Below are positions 42,255 to 50,885 of a stretch of 64,000 nucleotides of DNA, piece after piece (the stretch's first letter is position 1; each line of letters starts with the position of its first letter). This DNA is from Thauera aromatica_A (GTDB lineage Bacteria > Pseudomonadota > Gammaproteobacteria > Burkholderiales > Rhodocyclaceae). The stretch covers positions 50,977-114,976 of the forward strand of contig NZ_JALLIK010000102.1 in assembly GCF_023093595.1 (NCBI RefSeq). Direction: 5' to 3'. Under the pieces are notes generated by a model. The model was not told the origin of the DNA. It saw only the letters and a list, made by a program, of their open reading frames with translations, and made no database searches. The position numbers and the translations under genes are program-made.

Positions 42255-42913
42255 AGTTTTTCAGTCCGCGCGCGGCGTCCGTGCTGCGCGCTGTAGCGGG
42301 GATGGCACTGGCGGCGGCGGCGAGCCTGGCCGTGGCCGCGGACGGCGTGGCCCAGCTGAAGGCGTTCGTTGCGCGCGCGCGCAGCGCCGAAGGTACGTTC
42401 GAGCAGACGGTCGTGGCGAAATCCGGGCGCAAGCCGCAGCAGGCCGCGGGCCGTTTCGTTTATGCGCGGCCGGGCCGCTTCCACTGGGAATACGACCGCC
42501 CGTATCGCCAGCTGCTGGTCGGCGACGGCCAGAACCTGTGGATCTGGGACCCCGACCTGAACCAGGTCACGGTGCGTGAAATCGGCGATGCGCTGGGCGC
42601 AACGCCCGCCGCCATCCTGTTCGGCAGCGGCGCGCTCGAAGACAGCTTCGAACTCTCCGATGGCGGCGAGCGCGACGGCCTGGCCTGGGTGGACGCCCGC
42701 CCGCTGCGCCCCGACAGCGGCTTCGAGTCGCTGCGCCTCGGCCTTGAGGGGGGCGAACTGCGCCAGATGGAAATGCACGACCCCTTCGGCCAGACCACGC
42801 GGATCCATTTCACCCGTCTGGAGCTCGATCCGGTGCTCGCTGGCGACCGTTTCCGCTTCACTCCGCCGGCCGGAGCGGACATCATCGGCACCGTGCCGGA
42901 CCCGGCACGATGA
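42251..42913 (+). CDS. lolA: Outer-membrane lipoprotein carrier protein LolA
   Basis: LolA shuttles lipoproteins through the periplasm from LolCDE to LolB. It is 220 residues from the ATG at 42251, overlapping the ftsK stop (ATGA). A Sec signal peptide is at 1-~30 (SVLRAVAGMALAAAASLAVAADG). Family motifs are ARSAEGTFEQTV, GRFVYARPGRFHWEYD, LLVGDGQNLWIWDPDLNQVTV and MEMHDPFGQTTRI. The ftsK-lolA-rarA-serS order is widely conserved in proteobacteria. Confidence 0.96.
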
Positions 42914-43012
42914 GCGGAAACCGGCTTCGATACCTTTACTCGCTCTTCCCGCAGGCGCCGCGCTGGCGGGGACGCTGAATCCCGGCGTCCGCTTCGGCTT
43001 TTGCCGCATCCT

Positions 43013-44380
43013 ATGACCGACCTTTTCGATTCCCTCGAGCCGCCCCGGGTCCCGCTGGCCGAGCGCATGCGGCCGAAGACCCTGGACGAAGTCGCCGGCC
43101 AGGCCCACCTGCTCGGGCCGGGCAAGCCCCTGCGCCTGGCGTTCGAGTCGCGCCGGCCGCACTCGATGATCCTGTGGGGGCCGCCCGGGGTCGGCAAGAC
43201 CACCCTCGCGCGGCTGATGGCGCAGGGCTTCGATGCCGATTTCATCGCCCTGTCGGCGGTGTTCTCGGGGGTCAAGGAAATCCGCGAGGCGATTGGTCAG
43301 GCCCAGGCGGCCAAAGCGCGCGGGCGCCACACGATCCTCTTCGTCGACGAAGTGCATCGCTTCAACAAGGCCCAGCAGGACGCCTTCCTGCCCTATGTCG
43401 AGCAGGGGCTGGTGACTTTCATCGGCGCCACCACCGAGAACCCGTCGTTCGAAGTCAATTCCGCGCTGCTGTCGCGGGCCGCGGTGTACGTGCTCGAAGC
43501 GCTCGATGGCGAGGCGCTGGCGCGGCTGTTCGAGCGCGCCCACGCCGTCGCCTGCCCGGCGCTGGTGTTCGAGGACGATGCCCGCGCGCGCCTGATCGGC
43601 TTTGCCGACGGCGACGCACGCCGGCTGATGAACCTGATCGAGCAGGTCCAGATCGCCGCCGAGACCGCCGCCGTGGCCCCGGTCACCGCCGCCTTCATCG
43701 ACCAGGCGCTGTCGCGCAAACTGCGCCGCTTCGACAAGGGCGGCGAAGCCTTCTACGACCAGATTTCGGCCCTGCACAAATCCGTGCGCGGCTCCGACCC
43801 CGATGCTGCGCTGTACTGGCTGTGCCGCATGCTCGACGGTGGCGCGGACCCGCTCTATCTGGGCCGCCGGCTGATCCGCATGGCCACCGAGGACATCGGC
43901 CTCGCCGACCCGCGCGCCCTCGAGATCGCCCTCAATGCCTGCGCCACCTACGAACGCCTGGGCTCGCCCGAGGGCGAACTCGCGCTCGCCGAAGCGACCC
44001 TCTTCATGGCCTGCGCGGCGAAGTCGAACGCGGTGTACAAAGCGTACAAGGCGGCGCGCGCCTTCGTCGCCCAGGACGACTCGCGGCCGGTGCCGCTGCG
44101 TCTGCGCAACGCCCCGACCAAGCTGATGAAGTCGCTCGATTACGGCAAGGCCTACCGCTACGCCCACGACGAACCCGAGGGCTACGCTGCGGGCGAGGAC
44201 TACCTTCCTGACGGTATGCCCCGTCCCGCCTGGTACCGTCCGGTGGCGCGCGGCATGGAAGCGAAGATCGCCGAAAAGCTCGCCCACCTGCGCGCACTCG
44301 ATGCCGCCGCGCGCAGCGACGCGAACACCTCTGACAACAGGGAAGGGCGGCTCAGTGGAGCAGGGGATGATCGGCCATGA
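43013..44380 (+). CDS. rarA: Replication-associated recombination protein RarA (MgsA)
   Basis: RarA is an AAA+ ATPase related to clamp loaders that acts at stalled replication forks. It is 455 residues from the ATG at 43013 (MTDLFDSLEPPRVPLAERMR). Walker A is GPPGVGKTTLAR, Walker B is TILFVDEVHRFNKAQQD and sensor 1 is IGATTENPSFEVNSAL. The C-terminal tetramerisation domain contains IRMATEDIGLADPRAL. The final ~30 residues after LAHLRAL are a hydrophilic tail, and the last 29 bp overlap the convergent small gene 44352-44615. Confidence 0.95.
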   Translation: MTDLFDSLEPPRVPLAERMRPKTLDEVAGQAHLLGPGKPLRLAFESRRPHSMILWGPPGVGKTTLARLMAQGFDADFIALSAVFSGVKEIREAIGQAQAAKARGRHTILFVDEVHRFNKAQQDAFLPYVEQGLVTFIGATTENPSFEVNSALLSRAAVYVLEALDGEALARLFERAHAVACPALVFEDDARARLIGFADGDARRLMNLIEQVQIAAETAAVAPVTAAFIDQALSRKLRRFDKGGEAFYDQISALHKSVRGSDPDAALYWLCRMLDGGADPLYLGRRLIRMATEDIGLADPRALEIALNACATYERLGSPEGELALAEATLFMACAAKSNAVYKAYKAARAFVAQDDSRPVPLRLRNAPTKLMKSLDYGKAYRYAHDEPEGYAAGEDYLPDGMPRPAWYRPVARGMEAKIAEKLAHLRALDAAARSDANTSDNREGRLSGAGDDRP

Positions 44381-44615
44381 ACCGGGCGCAGACCGACGCC
44401 GCGCGCGCGGCCTTGTCGACATCGCCGTGGGCGTTGGCGCGTTCGATCAGATCGAGCATGTACCCGGTCAGGGCCATCACGCCTTCCGGCGTCTGCACCA
44501 AGCCGCAGGCCACCTGCGCGGCAGCCGCATCGGGAATCTCTTCGTGCTCGGCGATGAGGGCGATCTCATCGTCGGTCAAGTCGCAGTAGTCGAGGCAGTC
44601 ACGAATCGATAGCAT
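44352..44615 (-). CDS. Small conserved hypothetical protein
   Basis: This 87-residue acidic protein has no function I can name. It starts MLSIRDCLDYCDLTDDEIAL at 44615 with a strong GAGGAG site; an in-frame ATG at 44726 would add 37 residues without a good site. It looks fully helical, with four cysteines (7, 11, 37, 76) that are not in a known metal pattern, and has no membrane segment or signal peptide. I recall similar short proteins in related betaproteobacteria but cannot name the family. It converges on rarA with a 29-bp overlap of the coding ends. A promoter-like pair lies upstream at 44695-44722. Confidence 0.7.
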   Translation of the reverse strand: MLSIRDCLDYCDLTDDEIALIAEHEEIPDAAAAQVACGLVQTPEGVMALTGYMLDLIERANAHGDVDKAARAASVCARFMADHPLLH

Positions 44616-44694
44616 GCTGAACTCCTCATCGCGTAAACCATGCGCGCCTGGCGGCAGAAGCGCGGCTCTCTCCGCTTGCGCAACCGAGACTTTC

Positions 44695-44722
44695 AGAATA
44701 AGCGCTGAACGGGTTTTTTCAA
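44695..44722 (-). promoter_or_regulatory. Possible promoter of the small gene at 44352-44615
   Basis: On the minus strand TTGAAA (44717-44722), a 16-bp spacer and TATTCT (44695-44700) lie about 80 bp before the start. The intergenic span 44616-44885 is AT-rich for this genome and must also contain the serS promoter, which I could not place. Confidence 0.35.
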
Positions 44723-44885
44723 GCACGAATTCGATGCTTCAAGTCATTGATTGGAAAAGTTAATTTTTGCGCTGCGGCATTGCTGGCGAAAGCCAGGAAA
44801 GCGAGCCGCTTGCGCGTGTTTTCATCGAAAGAGCTTCAGTATTTTGAGGCAAGCTCTTGATTAAACAGGTACCAGGAATTTCTCG

Positions 44886-46178
<1,293 letters not shown>

Positions 46179-46180
46179 AA

Positions 46181-46288
46181 CGCGACCCGGGTCGCGCCTG
46201 TGGGCGAATCACCGGATCGCCGGGGCGATTCGTCCGGTCGTCGGGCGGTTCGTGCGGTTGTAGGGGCGACCCGTCGGGTCGCCCCTAC
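46181..46288. repeat. Palindrome-rich convergent terminator region between serS and mltF
   Basis: CGCGACCC-GGGTCGCG (46181-46196) is a perfect 16-bp palindrome just after serS. GTAGGGGCGACCC-GTC-GGGTCGCCCCTAC (46260-46288) is a perfect 13-bp stem with a 3-nt loop that includes the mltF stop codon. CGAATC/GATTCG lies between them. The two palindromes share the CGACCC/GGGTCG core, suggesting a family of intergenic repeats. They probably act as bidirectional terminators. Confidence 0.65.
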
Positions 46289-47667
46289 CGTGGCTGGCCG
46301 AGGGAGAGGGCGGGCAGGTTCAGGGCGGACGAATAGGGTGCTTCGAGCCGCATCAGGATGTCGTGGTAGCTGCGCACGTTCTCAGTCATCACCACGGCTT
46401 CGCCGCCCCGCGCCGGGCCCGACTTCAGGCGCGCGGCGTATTCCGGTTTCGACAGCAGCGGCAGCACCGACTTCAGGTCCCACCATGATAGATCGTCCTT
46501 GCCCTGGCTGCGGGCGATGCTGCGTGCGCCGCTGAAGTGCCCCATGCCCAGGTTGTAGGCGGCGGTCGCCATCCACGCGCGGTCGGGTTCGGGGGTCTGT
46601 TCCGGCAGCTGCTCCCTGAGCATCGCCAGATAGCGCGCCCCGCCCAGGATGCTCTGGCGCGGATCGAGGCGGTTGGCGACACCGAGGCGATCGGCTGTGT
46701 CCGAAGTCAGCATCATCATTCCGCGCACTCCGGTAGGGGAGGTGGCGTCCGGGTTCCAGTGCGATTCCTGGTAGGCGACCGCGGCCAGGTAACGCCAATC
46801 GATTCCGGTCTGCGCCTCGGCCTCGTGGAAAAAGGCCCGGTAGCGCGGCAGGCGCTCGCGGATGCGGACGAGAAAAGTCGTGATGTCCGTGTCGTCGAGC
46901 CGGCGCACATGGCCGAAGTGGCGGTCGGCCAGGCGGGCCAGCCGGCCGCTGCTCCGGGCCTCTTCGATGAAGGCATCCACCGCCGCAGCCAGTTCGGGGT
47001 TGCCCAGCGGCATCGCCCAGGAGATCGACGAGCGTCCGGGCAGTTCGCGCACGATTGCCAGCTGCGGATGCACGCGCGAAGCGAAAGCGTAGTGCAGGCG
47101 GTCGGTGGCGACGAGGTCGAGCTCGCCGGCGGCAAGCTCCGCGAGCAGGGTTTCCTCGCCCGATCCGATCGGGAAGTTCACGTTCAGGGTCGGCACGCCC
47201 TTGCGGATCCGCGTCAGGTGCTCGGCGGCGAGCGAGCCGCGCCGGGCGCTGACGCTGCGGCCGGCGAGTCCGGCTTCGTCATCGATCGCCTCCGTATCGG
47301 CGCGGCCGGCGATCACATAATCGACCTCGCGCAGCGCCGCCGACCAGTGCAGCGGCAGGCGCTCGTTACGCCCCAGTCCGGCCGCTGCCAGATGGGCCCG
47401 CCCCAGGATCACCGCATCGAGCGCGCGGGTGGCGTCCGGATAACGGTCGAAGCGCACCGGAACCCCGAGCGCCTCGCCGAGTGCGAGCAGCAACTCGTAT
47501 TCGAAGCCGCCGGCCTCGCCCTGGGCGTCGAGGTGATACGAGATCGCATCGTGGCGCGTCGCCACGCGCAGTTCGCCCAGGCTGCGGTAGTCGGCCAGCG
47601 GCAGCACCTGCTGCGGCCCGCAGGCGGTGAGGAAGAGGGCGACCAGAGCGATCAGCAGAAGGCGCAA
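46285..47667 (-). CDS. mltF: MltF-like membrane-bound lytic murein transglycosylase
   Basis: The enzyme cleaves peptidoglycan glycan strands, forming 1,6-anhydro-MurNAc. It is 460 residues. A lipoprotein signal peptide MRLLLIALVALFLTAC ends in lipobox LTAC (Cys16). Residues ~30-260 are an SBP_bac_3 (amino-acid-binding-like) domain. Residues ~285-440 are the SLT domain with catalytic Glu in AAVAYQESHWNPDATSPTGV, then GMMMLT and AAYNLGMGHF. The start is a TTG; no nearby ATG preserves the signal peptide, and the ribosome-binding site is weak. This domain order is that of MltF. Confidence 0.9.
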   Translation of the reverse strand: MRLLLIALVALFLTACGPQQVLPLADYRSLGELRVATRHDAISYHLDAQGEAGGFEYELLLALGEALGVPVRFDRYPDATRALDAVILGRAHLAAAGLGRNERLPLHWSAALREVDYVIAGRADTEAIDDEAGLAGRSVSARRGSLAAEHLTRIRKGVPTLNVNFPIGSGEETLLAELAAGELDLVATDRLHYAFASRVHPQLAIVRELPGRSSISWAMPLGNPELAAAVDAFIEEARSSGRLARLADRHFGHVRRLDDTDITTFLVRIRERLPRYRAFFHEAEAQTGIDWRYLAAVAYQESHWNPDATSPTGVRGMMMLTSDTADRLGVANRLDPRQSILGGARYLAMLREQLPEQTPEPDRAWMATAAYNLGMGHFSGARSIARSQGKDDLSWWDLKSVLPLLSKPEYAARLKSGPARGGEAVVMTENVRSYHDILMRLEAPYSSALNLPALSLGQPR

Positions 47668-47747
47668 AGTGAGCGGAGATGGCGGACGGAGAGCGGATTC
47701 TGCCCGTTGCCCGATCGGCGGGCAACGGCTGCGTCAGCGCGACTGCG

Positions 47748-47887
47748 TCAGGCCCGCCCGTACTTGTCCTCCAACCGTCGATGGCGTCCTTCCCCGCATA
47801 GGCGCCCGACTGGACCTCGATCAGCTCGAGTGGAATCTTGCCGGGGTTTTCCAGCGCGTGGATCTGGCCGATGGAAGTGTAGGTACC
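47748..47887 (-). pseudogene. 3' remnant of a mannose-1-phosphate guanylyltransferase/mannose-6-phosphate isomerase gene (frameshifted)
   Basis: On the minus strand one frame (47887 down to ~47770) reads TYTSIGQIHALENPGKIPLE and then LIEVQSGAYAGKDAID, and the next frame ends RLEDKYGRA before a TGA at 47748. Together these reproduce the C-terminal cupin end of type II PMI-GMP proteins (AlgA/ManC/XanB), whose hallmark is HxLENPGKxPLxLIEVQxG...EDxYGR. A one-base shift near 47768-47772 breaks it and nothing of the upstream ~430 residues remains. It lies in the 300-bp gap between mltF and nadC, followed by a TAGAAT at 47943-47948 that may be the nadC -10. Confidence 0.75.
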
Positions 47888-47967
47888 CCCTCGCGCCTAC
47901 GGCGGCAGCGGCCATCGGGCGGATGGAAGCCGAGGTCGATGCTAGAATTCCCGCCCACATTCACTCC

Positions 47968-48831
47968 ATGGCCGAGATCATGCTTTCCGAACAGCTCCGC
48001 GTCGAAATTCAGCGCAACGTCGCCGCCTCGCTCGCCGAGGACATCGGCACCGGGGATCTCACTGCGCGCCTGGTCGCTGCCGACACCGAGGCCCGTGGCC
48101 GCGTGATCACCCGCGAAAACGCCGTCGTCTGCGGTACTGCCTGGTTCGATGCCGCTTTTGCCGCGCTCAGCCCCGCGGCCGTCGTGCACTGGCATGTCAA
48201 GGACGGCGACACGGTGCTGGCCGGGCAGGTGCTGTGCGATATCATCGCCCGCGCCCGCGTGCTGCTCACCGCCGAGCGCACCGCGCTCAATTTCTTGCAA
48301 CTGCTCTCGGGTACCGCCACCGTTACCCGCCGCTTTGTCGATGCCGTCGCCGGCACCCGGGCCAAAATCGTCGATACCCGCAAAACCCTGCCGGGCCTGC
48401 GGCTGGCGCAAAAATACGCCGTCGCCATCGGTGGGGGCACCAATCACCGCGTCGGGCTCTATGATGGAATCCTGATCAAGGAAAACCACATCATTGCCGC
48501 CGGGGGCATCCGCGAAGTGGTCGCAGAAGCCCGCGCCATCGCCCCGTCCAACGTTTTCATCGAAGTCGAGGTCGAAAATCTGGGGCAGTTGCGCGAAGCA
48601 CTCGATGCCGGCGTGAAGATGGTCCTGCTCGACAATATGAGCCTCGAAGACATGTGCGAAGCGGTCTCGATCGCCGCCGGGCGGGCCGAGCTCGAGGCTT
48701 CCGGTGGTGTCAATCTCGAGCGCGTGCGCGCGATCGCCGAAACCGGCGTAGACCGCATATCGATCGGTACCCTGACCAAAGACGTCCGCGCCCTCGATCT
48801 GTCGCTTCGTCACGTCGAAGCGCAAGCCTGA
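47968..48831 (+). CDS. nadC: Quinolinate phosphoribosyltransferase (nicotinate-nucleotide pyrophosphorylase)
   Basis: NadC makes nicotinate mononucleotide from quinolinate and PRPP in de novo NAD synthesis. It is 287 residues from the ATG at 47968 (MAEIMLSEQL); a longer frame upstream runs antisense through mltF and is spurious. Signatures are EDIGTGDLTARL at the N-terminus, the basic TLPGLRLAQKYAVAIGGGTN/HR loop that binds quinolinate, IKENHI, EVEVENLGQLREAL, LLDNM and EASGGVNLERVRAIAETGVD. nadA and nadB are not adjacent. Confidence 0.96.
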   Translation: MAEIMLSEQLRVEIQRNVAASLAEDIGTGDLTARLVAADTEARGRVITRENAVVCGTAWFDAAFAALSPAAVVHWHVKDGDTVLAGQVLCDIIARARVLLTAERTALNFLQLLSGTATVTRRFVDAVAGTRAKIVDTRKTLPGLRLAQKYAVAIGGGTNHRVGLYDGILIKENHIIAAGGIREVVAEARAIAPSNVFIEVEVENLGQLREALDAGVKMVLLDNMSLEDMCEAVSIAAGRAELEASGGVNLERVRAIAETGVDRISIGTLTKDVRALDLSLRHVEAQA

Positions 48832-48900
48832 AGAGCGCTCGTCCGGCACTACAGGCGCGCGCCGGGAAAAATGGGGCTGTGCGGGTAGGGGAGGGGCTGC

Positions 48901-48921
48901 AAAAACCCGGCGGGGGCCGGG
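48901..48921 (-). terminator. Rho-independent terminator of the minus-strand tRNA-Leu
   Basis: On the minus strand CCCGGC-CCCC-GCCGGG is followed by TTTTT. It lies 6 bp beyond the encoded CCA of the tRNA and is the clearest intrinsic terminator in this part of the window. Confidence 0.85.
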
Positions 48922-48926
48922 CCTGC

Positions 48927-49011
48927 TGGTGCCTTGGGCGAGACTCGAACTCGCACGTCTTTCGACACTACCCCCTCAAGATAGCGTGTCTACCAATTTC
49001 ACCACCAAGGC
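48927..49011 (-). tRNA. tRNA-Leu (anticodon GAG), second copy
   Basis: The gene is 85 nt on the minus strand with a perfect acceptor stem GCCTTGG/CCAAGGC, discriminator A and encoded CCA. The anticodon arm CTATC-TTGAGGG-GGTAG gives GAG at 48975-48977. Nucleotides 7-46 are identical to the tRNA-Leu at 19192, whereas acceptor, variable and T stems differ. It stands alone between nadC and the NAD(P)HX repair gene. Confidence 0.95.
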
Positions 49012-49235
49012 TTCTCGCCGCTGACGTCCGGCGATGCAAGCGGATGCGCCGGGAACAGCAGGAGGGCGCGGATTATGGCGGTGAGGGCTGGGGGGCGTCA
49101 AGCGCTGATCGCTGCGGCCCGGGGGGCGGCGCATTGCCGGTAAGGCGGCCGCGGCGGTTTTCGCTGCGCAGCCGTCCGGTGGTGGCTGGTGTTGTGGCGG
49201 CAGGGAGGATGCGCTTGGTATTGCAGCAATGTTTA

Positions 49236-49253
49236 CTCGACCGGACGGTCGAG
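49236..49253. promoter_or_regulatory. Inverted repeat just upstream of a -10 before the NAD(P)HX repair gene
   Basis: CTCGACC-GGAC-GGTCGAG is a perfect 7-bp inverted repeat. A TACAAT (49258-49263) follows 4 bp later and the ATG at 49294. The placement fits an operator between -35 and -10, although no clear -35 is seen. The rest of 49012-49235 has no gene. Confidence 0.45.
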
Positions 49254-49293
49254 GTTTTACAATCCTGCACAAAATCCACCGGCCAGGATCTTT

Positions 49294-50829
49294 ATGTTCT
49301 CCACTGCCCAGCCCATTTATCCCGTTCGTGCGATCCGCGAAATCGAAGACCAGCTCGTTCCCAGTGCGAAACCGTCGCTGATGGAACGCGCCGGGCGCGC
49401 CGCCGCCGAGGACGCTGTCCGCCTCATCCTCGACCGTCCGGGGGCGATCCTCGTCGCCTGTGGTCCGGGCAACAATGGTGGTGATGGTTTTGTCATGGCA
49501 CGCCAGCTCGCCCAGGCCGGCCGTGAGGTCGTGGTCGCCTTCGCTGCGGTGCCGGAGCGTCTGCCCACCGAGGCGGCCAAGGCTCATGCGGACTACCTTG
49601 CCGCCGGCGGTACGATCGTCTCCGATCTGCCAGCCGCTCCGGCCAGCGGCTGGGCGCTGGTCGTCGATGCCTTGTTCGGCATCGGCCTCGCCCGTCCGAT
49701 CGAAGGGCGCTACGCGGGCTGGATCGATTCCCTCAACGCGCAGCCGGCGCCGCGCATGGCACTCGACGTTCCCAGCGGGCTCGACGCCGATACCGGCCAG
49801 CCGCTGGGGACCACGTTCCGGGCGACGCATACCACCACGTTCATCGCCCTGAAGCCCGGCCTGCTCACCAATGACGGCCCCGATTACTGTGGCGAGATCA
49901 GCGTCCAGCGCCTCGATATCGAGGCGCCCGCATGGGTTCCGATGCGGGGCCAGGCCATTCGTCCCACGCTGTTTCGTGCCCACCTGCGCCCGCGTCCGCG
50001 CAACACCCATAAGGGAAACCATGGTGATGCCGGGATCCTTGGCGGCAACACCGGCATGGTCGGTGCCGCGCTGTTGGCCGGGCGTGCTGCGTTGTGGCTC
50101 GGTACCGGGCGCGTCTATGTCGGCCTGCTCGACGAGCATGGTCCCTCGGTTGATTGCTCCCAGCCCGAGCTGATGCTGCGCCGCGCCCACGCCCTGCCCG
50201 AGCGCCTCAGTGCGCTCGCCGTCGGCCCCGGCCTCGGCACTCAGCCCGCTGCCGAAGGTCTGCTTGCCGCCGCGCTCGGGCGTCCCGTTCCGCTCGTGCT
50301 CGATGCCGATGCCCTCAATCTGATCGGCACCGACGTCGCGCTGCAGTCCGCGCTCGCTGCACGCGAAGCTCCCAGCGTGCTCACGCCGCACCCGGCCGAA
50401 GCGGCCCGCATGCTTGGTTGCGACACCGCCTGCGTGCAGGGCGATCGTCTGCATGCCACGCTCGAAATCGCCCGCCGCCATCGTGCCCTGGTCGTGCTCA
50501 AGGGCTGCGGCAGTATCGTCGCGACACCCGACGAGCGCTGGTTCATCAATGGGACGGGCCATCCCGGCATGGCGACCGCGGGCATGGGCGATGTCCTGAC
50601 CGGCTTGGTCGTGGGCCTGTTGGCCCAAGGGTGGCCCGCCGAATCAGCCCTGCTGGCCGCCGTCCATCTGCATGGTGCCGCCGCCGATCGGCTTGCCCGC
50701 GAAGGCATCGGTCCGGTGGGGCTGACCGCCAGTGAAACCATCGATGCAGCCCGTGGTGTTTTCAACGGGTGGCTGATCGAAGCCCAGCGCGATCCCCGCA
50801 TCACACCTCCTCAGCGACCGATCCGCTAG
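49294..50829 (+). CDS. nnr: Bifunctional NAD(P)H-hydrate epimerase / ADP-dependent NAD(P)H-hydrate dehydratase
   Basis: The enzyme repairs hydrated NADH and NADPH: the N-terminal YjeF_N epimerase interconverts R- and S-NAD(P)HX, and the C-terminal ribokinase-like dehydratase restores NAD(P)H at the cost of ADP. It is 511 residues from the ATG at 49294 (AGGA upstream); a frame to 49189 is not needed. N-domain (~1-210): SLMERAGRAAAEDA, GPGNNGGDGFVMARQL, DALFGIGLARPI, ALDVPSGLDADTG. C-domain (~225-505): THKGNHGDAGILGGNTGMVG, DADALNLI, TPHPAEAARML, LKGCGSIVATPD and GTGHPGMATAGMGDVLTG (nucleotide/catalytic Asp). Confidence 0.94.
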   Translation: MFSTAQPIYPVRAIREIEDQLVPSAKPSLMERAGRAAAEDAVRLILDRPGAILVACGPGNNGGDGFVMARQLAQAGREVVVAFAAVPERLPTEAAKAHADYLAAGGTIVSDLPAAPASGWALVVDALFGIGLARPIEGRYAGWIDSLNAQPAPRMALDVPSGLDADTGQPLGTTFRATHTTTFIALKPGLLTNDGPDYCGEISVQRLDIEAPAWVPMRGQAIRPTLFRAHLRPRPRNTHKGNHGDAGILGGNTGMVGAALLAGRAALWLGTGRVYVGLLDEHGPSVDCSQPELMLRRAHALPERLSALAVGPGLGTQPAAEGLLAAALGRPVPLVLDADALNLIGTDVALQSALAAREAPSVLTPHPAEAARMLGCDTACVQGDRLHATLEIARRHRALVVLKGCGSIVATPDERWFINGTGHPGMATAGMGDVLTGLVVGLLAQGWPAESALLAAVHLHGAAADRLAREGIGPVGLTASETIDAARGVFNGWLIEAQRDPRITPPQRPIR

Positions 50830-50885
50830 CAGCCGTTCGGCGTCCGGGCCGCGTTGTGTTGCAGGGACGCTTGCCCGGGGCGGTA

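Noticed and set aside
46537..47967. Long upstream extension of nadC on the plus strand
   Set aside because: It runs antisense to mltF and through the manC/algA remnant; nadC homology begins at the ATG at 47968.
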